From positions 1 to 38,933 of the forward strand of contig CABYOM010000009.1 in assembly GCA_902520595.1 (NCBI GenBank): 38,933 bases of DNA. The letters run 5' to 3'. This DNA comes from an uncultured Candidatus Poseidoniales archaeon. GTDB taxonomy: Archaea > Thermoplasmatota > Poseidoniia > Poseidoniales > Poseidoniaceae. The notes below the pieces were generated by a model. It was not told where the DNA came from. It saw only the letters and a list, made by a program, of their open reading frames with translations, and did not search any database. This document shows positions 8,601 to 15,476 of the stretch, in pieces; within the stretch, counting starts at the first letter, position 1, and every line of letters begins with the position of its first letter. The position numbers were made by a program, and so were the translations under genes.

Positions 8601-9292
8601 AATACATCCCTGGAGTAAGTCCTGCAACGATGAGTTCATCGCTCATCATCGGAGAATCCTCGTGGGAGTCCTTTGTTGGTAGTGACGCTGTAGCGAACCA
8701 TACATCGACCATTTGGATTGTTGACATAGATGGAGTAAGCGGAGATAATCTTGAAGCACTCGCTTCCACCATATCTGCTGATTTCAGAGTCTCAAGTGTT
8801 TTGGATTGGTCGAGTTCACACAAGTTAGTCGAGCGAAACGGTGGGCTCATTTTCGGAACACCGGGATTACTCTCGCTTCAATTTGTAGTCGCAAGCGTGG
8901 CTGCGGTTGCATCGAGTTTCGTTTTCCTCTCCTTGGTCCTGAGTCAACGACAAAAAGAACTGGCTGTGCTCCAAGCAATTGGCGCCTCACCGAACCAAAT
9001 CATTCGTTTGGTATTGTTCGAAATTCTTTCCATTGTCATGGTTTCAATGGCACTTGGAATCGGTCTTGGAGTCGGTGTGGCCCTTTCATTCAACGGATTC
9101 TTTGATGTCTTCGGATTCATCTTCCAGATATTTGGTGGTTCATCAACGACGATAACCAGAACGCTGATCTATCCATGGACGCAACTTCTGTTTGTTTCAT
9201 TATCGGTCTTTACTGCAGTTGTCATCGCTTTGCTCGTCACCACACGGCGCGCACTGAAGTCGGATTTAGCCAGTGTGTTGAAGGGGGAGTGA
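5669..9292 (+). CDS. Large FtsX/MacB-like ABC permease with inserted pentapeptide repeats
   Basis: This is a 1207-residue membrane protein. A first membrane helix lies at about 49-72, followed by a long extracytoplasmic domain (about 75-385) rich in Asn-X-Ser/Thr sites. An FtsX domain follows at about 385-520, with HRVIGAD as the conserved cytoplasmic motif. Further hydrophobic segments are at about 540-600 and 630-650. A second extracytoplasmic domain (about 655-1065) is followed by a C-terminal FtsX domain at about 1070-1204, with the motif AVLQAIGAS. The duplicated FtsX layout recalls YbbP-type permeases, but this one is far longer than their roughly 800 residues. The second outer domain contains pentapeptide repeats (832-925), ending in a Cys-containing CPDGT...NC segment. 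It forms one operon with ATPase genes on both sides. The substrate is unknown; lipid, lipoprotein or peptide export is possible. Confidence 0.88.
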   Translation: MTKGDDSLQLEPSDFSPSQSLPVRMMHKVMETPSQLRLAGLSAWRGKERGLAVITGVFLASLVITTVLAYGVGLSQLFFEESLKNEPFDAKIEFARTPVENTTGWSNNTTTMLNVCDELMTDFNEFSDCTLVLGRQGIHSGGLFNEEFVVAQPLEMVAITDDANPYWGNVTFDYPELADAGPPISTMRSVRFLGPEAFDGEFAERLGQNIIAGLGEWPTPENMSRQRGVILPSTIASQAKANVGDELDSLAFHYVVDESTIFEGTVTNDNCDGKVTPEENGYVYCRMEMVAINLTVVGIYDPWDFGNPTLAANPIFATWEVLEESQRAALMDNDHMYLGVTIDKGQLPTTSTADAAEWLEDLGTRVQDGNYTDEGVELYYTDIISGTITFLNIFLGLIQIFDYIIMIPIVILSIAVLIYGLVLSLEQRRREVSIHRVIGADSSSLQGMVLLELFVMSSVAWLAGYLLALFAVPIVLSAVGFMEFRTGDFDVNPTLGVGSTIFTAVTTLGLALLFGRSRARDFINLEIEEGVRRTTNKAEPKRWLHWLAFLFGMLAVGDTWLEMNGSEDGIVSNFFLEGLLGIIGPFALWIGGALLLGRIGAKGPQIMQLIFGRTPLLNDVKRGLKGSGSAESVNRLAVIMLLTLSIVTLAAVQGYTGTLVDEKTVDATVGSDLQITLEQGYTESQLLDLVSNFTDSGVSAIATTVPSLIIADSTGGDKLQTWVLLDDNEDVLRWSDQSIPGDDVDAAMTAYSNGGFTAGEDAAYSLDIAGSGRGSENRLDDVLLKPTDAKSENISFTWEELTFNFSSGGTEQPDPNALFIAYSSLMEGDWSGLNLSGQDLSGRDFGPVDLTGTDLSNANLAGANLAQALLFDTNLEGADLSGANLQDAIFVNFMGGTLDGANLIGADLTGAFGFADLSTTNLGNATCPDGTSAEDTNCSSGFSETPPELAAPLFMSETSVQFVITAYQSNMYYMGVHEYIPGVSPATMSSSLIIGESSWESFVGSDAVANHTSTIWIVDIDGVSGDNLEALASTISADFRVSSVLDWSSSHKLVERNGGLIFGTPGLLSLQFVVASVAAVASSFVFLSLVLSQRQKELAVLQAIGASPNQIIRLVLFEILSIVMVSMALGIGLGVGVALSFNGFFDVFGFIFQIFGGSSTTITRTLIYPWTQLLFVSLSVFTAVVIALLVTTRRALKSDLASVLKGE
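8162..8443 (+). repeat. Pentapeptide-repeat block inside the permease
   Basis: Residues 832-925 of the permease repeat a five-residue pattern of the A(D/N)LXX type, for example GTDLS NANLA GANLA and later GADLS GANLQ. About twelve units run without a break, then looser units follow a short glycine-rich interruption. Such repeats form a right-handed four-sided beta helix. They are predicted to lie on the outer face of the membrane, between the two FtsX domains. Confidence 0.85.
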
Positions 9293-9295
9293 AGG

Positions 9296-10276
9296 ATGAA
9301 AGAAAGTATTTTGAAAACCGATGGACTCTATCACGTCTATGAATCAAAGGCAGAGGACGGAAACGTCGTCGCATTAAGGGGACTTCACCTCGACATGAAA
9401 GAAGGTGAAGCAATTGCCGTTGTAGGGCCTTCTGGTTCAGGAAAATCAACCCTGATGAAGTGCCTCGGTGGGCTCATGAAAGCCAGTGCAGGCTCAGTTT
9501 CGTTATCTGGAAAAAACATGACTCGTCTCACTGGTCAAGAATTGGTTGAACTGCGTCAAAAGACGGTATCGTTCATTTTCCAAGAAGGAAATCTCCTGCC
9601 GAATCTGAACGCTCGAGACAATGTGGCACAACCACTACGTCACCAGGGCGTCTCTTCGCGAAAAGCTCTGCGATTAGCAGATGCTATGCTCGACCGACTC
9701 GGAATGGTTCACCGAGCACATGCTTTGCCGATGATGCTCAGTGGTGGAGAACAGCAACGAGTTGCGATTGCTCGGGCTCTGATTACCAATCCTCGCCTCA
9801 TATTGGCTGATGAACCAACAGGGGCTCTTGACCCTGTTACCAGCCGTGAAGTTTTGGCACTGTTCAAGGACTTGCACAAGAACGATGGCGTATCCTTCTT
9901 GATTGTCACGCACTCCAAAGAAGTGGCTGCATTTGCAAACCGTTCTCTTGAACTGAGAGACGGACGTTTTGTAGCAGAGCATGGAGAGAACGTCGATGTT
10001 GAAAACCTCGGCCAAGACCGTGAACTCATCATTGACGATACTGGCACAGTCACTCTTCCGCCAGACTTGTTGGTTCGAATCGGAGGCGCAGGCCGCTACA
10101 CTGTTGGTAACGCTGACAGCGGCTATCTTTCACTTCAAGGAGAGGCTGTGGAATCCATGGGCAAGATGGTGCTTGCCGAAATTTGCCCAGCATGCAAACA
10201 CGATTACCAAGGCAGTGATGACCAAGAATGCCCTGCATGTGGTTCAAGTAGACCGATGGTCGAGGTCAAACAATGA
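9296..10276 (+). CDS. Second LolD-type ABC ATPase with C-terminal zinc ribbon
   Basis: Residues 1-225 form a complete ABC ATPase: Walker A GPSGSGKST, Q-loop FIFQEGNLL, signature LSGGEQQRVAIARA, Walker B LILADEPTGALD and H-loop IVTHSKEV. A further 100 residues follow, ending in two CPAC pairs (Cys297, 300, 312, 315) that should bind zinc as a ribbon. That tail is not normal for LolD/MacB ATPases and may dock a partner or the permease. The start ATG comes three bases after the permease stop, with GGAGTGAAGG as ribosome-binding site. A second, distinct ATPase for one duplicated-FtsX permease suggests a heterodimeric ATPase pair. This is inferred from gene order. Confidence 0.9.
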   Translation: MKESILKTDGLYHVYESKAEDGNVVALRGLHLDMKEGEAIAVVGPSGSGKSTLMKCLGGLMKASAGSVSLSGKNMTRLTGQELVELRQKTVSFIFQEGNLLPNLNARDNVAQPLRHQGVSSRKALRLADAMLDRLGMVHRAHALPMMLSGGEQQRVAIARALITNPRLILADEPTGALDPVTSREVLALFKDLHKNDGVSFLIVTHSKEVAAFANRSLELRDGRFVAEHGENVDVENLGQDRELIIDDTGTVTLPPDLLVRIGGAGRYTVGNADSGYLSLQGEAVESMGKMVLAEICPACKHDYQGSDDQECPACGSSRPMVEVKQ

Positions 10277-10575
10277 AATCTCTGGTTAAAACCGTCGGCT
10301 ACCTTGAAGGTAGTTCGTTCCTTATTTTGATGGGGATTGCCATGCCGATGAAGTACATCGGAGACGACCCCACTATGGTGAGTATCATGGGCTCAATTCA
10401 CGGATTTTTGTTTCTTCTTTACGTTGGGATTTTGTTTTTCGGAGTTGGCAAACATTGGAACTTTACGGCTTTGGTTCACGGCTTTATTGCAGCTATACTC
10501 CCGGCAGGCCCGTTTGTATTTGAGCGAATGATGAGTTCGCAACGCTACCAGCTGGAAGATGTCAAACAACTTTGA
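10273..10575 (+). CDS. Small DUF3817-type integral membrane protein
   Basis: This 100-residue protein has about three hydrophobic helices. The opening GYLEGSSFLILMGIAMPMKY and the HGFLFLLYVG stretch are characteristic of the DUF3817 family, small membrane proteins of unknown function found in many bacteria. The start overlaps the preceding ATPase stop by four bases (ATGA), making it the last gene of the ABC operon. Its 3' end overlaps the convergent cupin gene by 14 bases. It may be an accessory subunit of the transporter, but only position supports that. Confidence 0.82.
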   Translation: MKSLVKTVGYLEGSSFLILMGIAMPMKYIGDDPTMVSIMGSIHGFLFLLYVGILFFGVGKHWNFTALVHGFIAAILPAGPFVFERMMSSQRYQLEDVKQL

Positions 10576-10924
10576 CGCCTTCAGGCCACAGAACCAAAAT
10601 CAAAGTTTTTCCGCGTGTCTTTGGCGTGTGTGTTGTCTCTCGGTTCATCCAAACCAAAGATCCGGTAGGATAGGTTCCATCTTCATCCCAAACTTCACCT
10701 TCAAGCACGATGTATGCCTCTCCTCCTGGGTGGCTGTGGGGTAAGAACGCATCAACAGTCACGTCCGTGTTCGCTTCATACAGAACCAGAGAACACACTT
10801 CTTCCCGATAGAGACGTCCAAGGCGAACGCCAGTACCGAAATCTTTCCAGCGAATGTTCTCTTCAAGCCATTCTTTATCGATGTTGAATCCGAGCCAATC
10901 CGCCATGTTATGGGTGAAGGTCAT
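10562..10924 (-). CDS. ChrR-like cupin-domain protein
   Basis: This 120-residue single-domain cupin has metal ligands visible as His63, His65 and Glu69 (in HSHPGGEA) with a second-motif His99. The HPGGEAYIVLEG stretch is like the cupin half of ChrR anti-sigma factors and related sensors that respond to singlet oxygen or peroxides. No sigma-binding zinc domain is present, as expected in an archaeon, so a regulatory role is not implied. Start choice is uncertain: ATG 10924 is used, with ATG 10906 and GTG 10948 as alternatives and no clear ribosome-binding site. It is convergent with the ABC operon and overlaps its last gene. Confidence 0.75.
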   Translation of the reverse strand: MTFTHNMADWLGFNIDKEWLEENIRWKDFGTGVRLGRLYREEVCSLVLYEANTDVTVDAFLPHSHPGGEAYIVLEGEVWDEDGTYPTGSLVWMNRETTHTPKTRGKTLILVLWPEGVKVV

Positions 10925-11021
10925 GCACAGCCTAAGCGGTTTCAACACATGAGCGCTTCGGAATCACTTCATAGTCTAAAAAACAGGGATGATTTGAATA
11001 TGAGTATGCTCATCAAGGTTC

Positions 11022-11843
11022 ATGGCGACTCCACTCCAATTTCCGGAGATACCACCTGCAGGACCTTGGGAAGGTTATGTACTGGTCGTGATTTGGCTAC
11101 CGATGCTTCTTCGCCTACTTTTTCTTGTCATACCGTTCCGGAAAGCCATCGCCCAATTAGCCCCGCACTCAGGTTGGGCTTGGAAACAATTGCGAGAATT
11201 ACCAGTCAAAGGTTTTGGAATTCTCGCACTGAATGAAATATTAGCGTTCAGTATTCCTCCACTTCTAGTATTTCTTGTTCGAATGACAAGCGACCCGCTG
11301 GGATGGCAAAGTTGGGGTGAAGTATCAAACACCGGATATGCCTTCTTGATGTTGTTTTTGATCGTCTGGATTTTCTTTGATTTACTGCGTATTAGTCGGG
11401 TTAGAAGGATGATGAAGGCCGTTGAAAAAAGGGATATTTCAAAACTACGTAAAGTCGCTGACGCTGGCATTGGTATCCGAAAATGGCTCAACAAATTTTC
11501 TGGGAAAGAAAAGAAAACCGAAGAAGAAAATGAACAAACCGTTGCCGAATCTGGAAAGAATATCGCTAAAAATTCACTCGCATTATGGGGGACTCGAATT
11601 CTAGCAACGCGAAGACTTACGCCTCAGGGGCTTCTTTCGGGTATCGCCTTTGGTGCAGCCATAGAAGTAGCTAAAGTTGGTGCAGGAAAGTTAACAGATT
11701 CAGTTGATAAGAGAATGCAAACGGAATTTGACAAAATTGCAGAAGTCAATACATTGACGCTTCTCAAACTCCTCATGCGAGACCTTGCAATGGGTATTCT
11801 CCCATTGATTCTCTTAGCATACTTACCTGTTCTTCTTGGATGA
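11022..11843 (+). CDS. Membrane protein of unknown function
   Basis: I do not recognise a family. The 273-residue protein has hydrophobic segments at about 18-40, 66-88, 108-128 and 255-272. Between the third and fourth lies a charged cytoplasmic region, with RVRRMMKAVEKRD and a Lys/Glu-rich stretch near 165-180, and then a glycine/alanine-rich stretch (GLLSGIAFGAAIEVAKVGAG) that may be amphipathic. A TATA-like TTTGAATATG lies about 25 nt before the ATG, so the message is probably leaderless. It precedes gpmA on the same strand by 55 bp and may be cotranscribed with it. Confidence 0.7.
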   Translation: MATPLQFPEIPPAGPWEGYVLVVIWLPMLLRLLFLVIPFRKAIAQLAPHSGWAWKQLRELPVKGFGILALNEILAFSIPPLLVFLVRMTSDPLGWQSWGEVSNTGYAFLMLFLIVWIFFDLLRISRVRRMMKAVEKRDISKLRKVADAGIGIRKWLNKFSGKEKKTEEENEQTVAESGKNIAKNSLALWGTRILATRRLTPQGLLSGIAFGAAIEVAKVGAGKLTDSVDKRMQTEFDKIAEVNTLTLLKLLMRDLAMGILPLILLAYLPVLLG

Positions 11844-11898
11844 TTTCTCCGCCATGTCTATGGAGAAGCGACGCTGCCATCGATACTGAGGGACCACC

Positions 11899-12603
11899 AT
11901 GTCGTTGCTTATTCTCATGCGCCACGGACAATCGGTATGGAATGCTGCTAACCTGTTTACCGGCTGGGTCAACGTTCCTCTGACACCGAAAGGAATTGAT
12001 GAAGCAATTGAAGGAGGGCGGAAAATTGCCCACCTTGGAATTGATGAAGTCCACACTTCGACTTTGATTCGAGCCCAGATGACGGCAATGCTTGCGCTAA
12101 GTGAACACACGGGTGGGAAAACTCCGGTTGTTCAAACACCGCAAATGGTTGACCTCACAGATGAATCGGGTGAGACCTCGACGGTCGATTGGTCAAAAGC
12201 CAACGGTCCATCAGAACATATTCTTCCCGTATTCATGGCTTCACAACTCAATGAGCGCATGTATGGCGACCTACAAGGCTTGAATAAGCAAGAAACTCGA
12301 GAAAAATACGGAGATGAGCAAGTGAAAATTTGGCGTCGCTCTTATGATGTTCCACCCCCGAATGGGGAAAGTTTGGAATTGACTGCGAAGCGAACATTAC
12401 CCTATTTTTCTTCAGCGATTCTCCCGCAACTGGATGCTGGAAAGAACATTTTTGTGGCTGCACATGGTAATTCCCTGCGCAGCGTCATCATGGATATTGA
12501 AGGCCTTTCTCGAGAAGAAGTTCTTGGTTTGGAAGTCCCTACTGGAACCCCAATTGTGTACGAGCGCATCGAAGGTAACTGGAAGCGCATCGACAATTTT
12601 TGA
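11899..12603 (+). CDS. gpmA: 2,3-bisphosphoglycerate-dependent phosphoglycerate mutase
   Basis: This 234-residue enzyme interconverts 3- and 2-phosphoglycerate in glycolysis and gluconeogenesis. The histidine phosphatase fold is clear: LMRHGQSVWN carries the phospho-accepting His9, Arg58 follows in STLIRAQ, Glu119 in NERMYGDLQG is the proton donor, and the second catalytic histidine is His189 in AAHGNS. The FTGWVNVPLT stretch distinguishes the dPGM group from generic phosphatases. GAGGG lies just before the ATG. Many archaea use the unrelated cofactor-independent mutase, so this form suggests a bacterial-type origin. It fits with the PEP synthase gene at 33635. Confidence 0.93.
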   Translation: MSLLILMRHGQSVWNAANLFTGWVNVPLTPKGIDEAIEGGRKIAHLGIDEVHTSTLIRAQMTAMLALSEHTGGKTPVVQTPQMVDLTDESGETSTVDWSKANGPSEHILPVFMASQLNERMYGDLQGLNKQETREKYGDEQVKIWRRSYDVPPPNGESLELTAKRTLPYFSSAILPQLDAGKNIFVAAHGNSLRSVIMDIEGLSREEVLGLEVPTGTPIVYERIEGNWKRIDNF

Positions 12604-12612
12604 GGATTTAGG

Positions 12613-13101
12613 ATGCAGCTCTCTTCACGCCAAATCAAAGGATTCACCCTCGTTCTGCTTTTGAGTTCACCCTGGTTATTGTGTCAAGCATGGATTGCAA
12701 CCAGCGCTCAGGATGAAGTATGGGATACAATGCCAGTTTGTCCAGAAGCCAGCAGTAATTGTGCCCACATTGGCGGTAATGCAGACTATCGAATGGATGG
12801 GGAATTTACGCTCACATTGAATCAATCTGCTGAACAGGTGTGGAGTGCTTTACAACAATACATCGATGATTCTGGTGCAGATGTGTTGCTGGAAGAAAAA
12901 CAAGATTCTGGTGAGTCATACACACATTTTGTTGAACGGACTATCTTTTGGCGATTCCCAGATGACGTCGCAGTTCACATAACTGTAATTGATGAAACCA
13001 CATGCAGCCTTGAACTCCATTCACAATCACGTATCGGTGGAATCGATATGGGCATCAACCCTGCCCGACTTGAGGGGCTCTACGACGCTCTTACTGAGTA
13101 G
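12613..13101 (+). CDS. Secreted DUF1499-family protein
   Basis: This 162-residue protein has an N-terminal signal or anchor segment (about residues 10-31). The rest matches the DUF1499 family pattern: an NCAHIGG-like start, an AEQVWSALQQYI helix and the closing SQSRIGGIDMGINPAR motif, which is the family hallmark. The function of DUF1499 is unknown. It begins nine bases after the gpmA stop and is probably cotranscribed. Its 3' end overlaps the convergent JAMM gene by 11 bases. Confidence 0.8.
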   Translation: MQLSSRQIKGFTLVLLLSSPWLLCQAWIATSAQDEVWDTMPVCPEASSNCAHIGGNADYRMDGEFTLTLNQSAEQVWSALQQYIDDSGADVLLEEKQDSGESYTHFVERTIFWRFPDDVAVHITVIDETTCSLELHSQSRIGGIDMGINPARLEGLYDALTE

Positions 13102-13819
13102 TCTCTGTTCGAAGATTGTCCCAGCCAAACGGCAATCCTTCCTCATCGACCAGGATGACATTAATCCCAAGGCCATTTTTCCGGAAGGCTATCAATTGAA
13201 TTTCATGTATTTTATGACCGCTTGGCGCAACACCCAACACCGGTAAATTCTGGCGAGCAAAAAATGACCTTCTGCGACGTTTCGTGGGAGTAGGTTGTGC
13301 TTCAGCACCTACTCTTCGTCGTACTCCTTCGACATCATCATACCACGGTAGAGGTCCTTCAGGGGAGAAGCGAAGACCAAGAATCATATCTACGCCATGG
13401 GTCTCTTGCGCAGCATCAGCATCGGCATGACTCGGAATGGCTGGTGCATTTGGATGCGTATGCAACCAGTGGGTAAACCGCCCAGCCCTGGAACCTCGAG
13501 ATGTTGAAAACATATCATCCGTCCAGTCTTCAGGTAAGTGGTGAACAGAGTATGAATCTCCACGGTTCACGATGTGTGCTTCACCAATGATGAAACCTTG
13601 CCCTTGGAATAAACCATCGGTATGCTCACTGCTTTGGAACAGCGCTTGAACCTCAGGAACATGGGGGGTTTGTGCATCAATATCCAGCCCTACAAGAATT
13701 TCATCGGGCAGAGCTTGCAAAGCCCACCACACTAATTCTTCAAACAAATGACCCGGCAAATGGATTTGAGCAGTATAGGACTCACGACTTTGAAAAGAGT
13801 CTTGATTGTATGAAGTCAT
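13091..13819 (-). CDS. JAMM/MPN-family zinc metalloprotease
   Basis: This is a 242-residue protein with a JAB1/MPN domain at about residues 17-155. The zinc site is complete: HTHP, six residues, then SHAD gives His120, His122, Ser130 and Asp133 with exact JAMM spacing, and Glu40 in LPDEILVGL is the expected catalytic glutamate. Such enzymes cleave isopeptide or C-terminal bonds of ubiquitin-like proteins; archaeal members remove SAMPs. A basic KRRRRSFF patch (about 180-187) precedes a C-terminal beta-rich part. ATG 13819 has AGAGGAACTG directly upstream; the frame is open to a TTG at 13924, with ATG 13846 also possible. It is divergent from an acidic WYR-tailed protein gene. The substrate is unknown. 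Confidence 0.85.
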   Translation of the reverse strand: MTSYNQDSFQSRESYTAQIHLPGHLFEELVWWALQALPDEILVGLDIDAQTPHVPEVQALFQSSEHTDGLFQGQGFIIGEAHIVNRGDSYSVHHLPEDWTDDMFSTSRGSRAGRFTHWLHTHPNAPAIPSHADADAAQETHGVDMILGLRFSPEGPLPWYDDVEGVRRRVGAEAQPTPTKRRRRSFFARQNLPVLGVAPSGHKIHEIQLIAFRKNGLGINVILVDEEGLPFGWDNLRTETTQ

Positions 13820-13937
13820 CAGTTCCTCTAACCAAGGTTCCACCATCGCAATCGGTTCTGCGAGCCGCTCATGGTGAATGAAGGCAGCGGAACATGATGG
13901 GAGAAAACCTTTGAAGAGGGTCAATACATCTCAGTCC

Positions 13938-14642
13938 ATGGCGAAGAAGAAGGGAGGTTTCGGCCGATTCATCGGTGCACTTACCGGAACGCCATATGAA
14001 CGTCTTTTGAAACAAGTTGACAAACTCGTTTCAGAACACGAAGACGATGACAGAAAACTCGCTCGAACATTGAACAAACTCGTTTCAATCGTGAGTGAAA
14101 ACTACGAAGAAGAGAACATCGATGAGGAAGAGCACGACTTGATCATTGAAGCGATTGAAGAAGCGGACCCTGAACGCCGCAGTTTTGGAAAATTATCTGA
14201 AGACGAGGATGCATTTTACTCAGGTGCAGTCCCTGATGCTCCAGAATTAAAACTTGGAAAGCGGAAGAATCTTGATGAGCTTATGCAATCCAAAGGAGAT
14301 GAATTTGTTGGAAGTTACGGTCGTGATGAATTTGAAGAATTCAAATCTCGAATGACGGATGACTTTTTTGCAGAATCGGATGATGCTATTCGCAAAGGCG
14401 ATCATGAAGCGCCATTAGTTCGAGAAAACCGAGTTTTCGGTGATGAAAACGAGGAACTTGAACGGCTCAAACAACAGATTTCACAAGAAACTGGACTCGT
14501 AGACCCAAACGCTGAGGAAGAGGAAGAAGAAGTCGAAGGATATTCGATTGACGAAGACGGCGTAGAGTGGTTTGAAGACGAAGATGGATATTGGTGGTAT
14601 CGTGAAGAAGGCCAAGACGATTGGCAGCCCTACGATGATTAA
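13938..14642 (+). CDS. Highly acidic soluble protein with C-terminal WYR tail, unknown function
   Basis: This 234-residue protein starts with a basic MAKKKGGFGRF segment, continues with acidic helices, and ends in a Glu/Asp-rich aromatic tail (residues about 203-234, SIDEDGVEWFE then YWWYR and DDWQPYDD). No signal peptide or membrane helix is seen, so it is probably cytoplasmic. The tail matches the C-terminal end of the unrelated TSP3 surface protein at 28178-31135. I recall similar tails on other Marine Group II proteins. ATG 13938 is chosen because the protein-like basic start begins there; an upstream in-frame start at 13878 would run into the divergent gene's leader. No enzyme motif is present. 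Confidence 0.75.
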   Translation: MAKKKGGFGRFIGALTGTPYERLLKQVDKLVSEHEDDDRKLARTLNKLVSIVSENYEEENIDEEEHDLIIEAIEEADPERRSFGKLSEDEDAFYSGAVPDAPELKLGKRKNLDELMQSKGDEFVGSYGRDEFEEFKSRMTDDFFAESDDAIRKGDHEAPLVRENRVFGDENEELERLKQQISQETGLVDPNAEEEEEEVEGYSIDEDGVEWFEDEDGYWWYREEGQDDWQPYDD

Positions 14643-14656
14643 TCGAGTTCTCTGCC

Positions 14657-15415
14657 TTAAGAAAAGTCTCGCAAATCAGGTAAGTCGCCTGCTCGTCTAC
14701 GACGTGACTGTACTCGGTTTCCTCGTCCAACATGTTGCATCTGTGGCATGTCTGGGTTTCCAAGAGACTCGGCCAGTGCTTTCTTCTTGCGGATGTCGGT
14801 GTATTGCCAAACAAAACTCAGCAAAAACAAAACAGAAATCATCAGGATCGTGGATGTATTTGAAGGAGAGAGAAGGGTCAGTGGTTGACCTGATAACAGA
14901 AGAATGGAACCCATCAATCCAAGGGAACCAAGCAGAGAAGATACGAAAACAGGGAGAATGTTACGTACATAACGAACGGCGAAAAAGGCAATGATGGCTA
15001 ACAATCCAGTTATCAACTGCGTATCGACGACTTCAACTCCGTTTTCATTCAAATAGACAAAGAAGCCACTAAAACTGATATAAATAAAGAAGCCAGCCAT
15101 CAGTCGAATACTCATTTGAACGGTAGCAGCCATAATTGAGGCGCAGATGACAATGAGTACTCCCATCAGATAAATTGTCTGATCTTGATGTACAGGAATG
15201 TCATTGGCAATCAGTTGTTCATAGACGACACCTGTCAATGTGTAGCCAATTCCTGCTCCAGTCATGGCAGCGGCGAATTGCAGCCTTTCATGGCCTTTGA
15301 AAATTAAGAAAAGAGAAATGGCAAGCATTACTGGACCAAGAATTGGGCCAATACTCTCGATTTCCTGGAACAACGTCGAACCAAAATCGTCGACTCCTCC
15401 CGTTGCCATGAACAT
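14657..15415 (-). CDS. Polytopic membrane protein, about seven helices
   Basis: This 252-residue protein has about seven hydrophobic segments between residues 22 and 206. Small-residue-rich helices such as AAAMTGAGIGYTLTGVVY and an Asn/Glu-containing outer loop are present. The basic C-terminal tail (GNRVQSRRRRAG) should face the cytoplasm. The layout resembles TMEM198/DUF4203-like proteins, but I see no diagnostic motif, so this is a loose comparison. It is convergent with the acidic-protein gene and lies downstream of the hydrolase gene on the same strand, 61 bp away. Confidence 0.7.
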   Translation of the reverse strand: MFMATGGVDDFGSTLFQEIESIGPILGPVMLAISLFLIFKGHERLQFAAAMTGAGIGYTLTGVVYEQLIANDIPVHQDQTIYLMGVLIVICASIMAATVQMSIRLMAGFFIYISFSGFFVYLNENGVEVVDTQLITGLLAIIAFFAVRYVRNILPVFVSSLLGSLGLMGSILLLSGQPLTLLSPSNTSTILMISVLFLLSFVWQYTDIRKKKALAESLGNPDMPQMQHVGRGNRVQSRRRRAGDLPDLRDFS

Positions 15416-15476
15416 CCGTTCAAGCGGTGAGTCTTTAGCATTCTCTCCTTATAGGAGTGAAAATTCAATTGTTTAC

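Noticed and set aside
10910-11236. 108-aa plus-strand ORF overlapping the start of the membrane-protein gene
   Set aside because: It overlaps two better-supported genes and shows no recognisable protein features.
14572-14994. 140-aa plus-strand ORF after the acidic-protein gene
   Set aside because: It overlaps the acidic-protein gene and lies antisense to the seven-helix membrane protein gene, and its product has no protein-like pattern.
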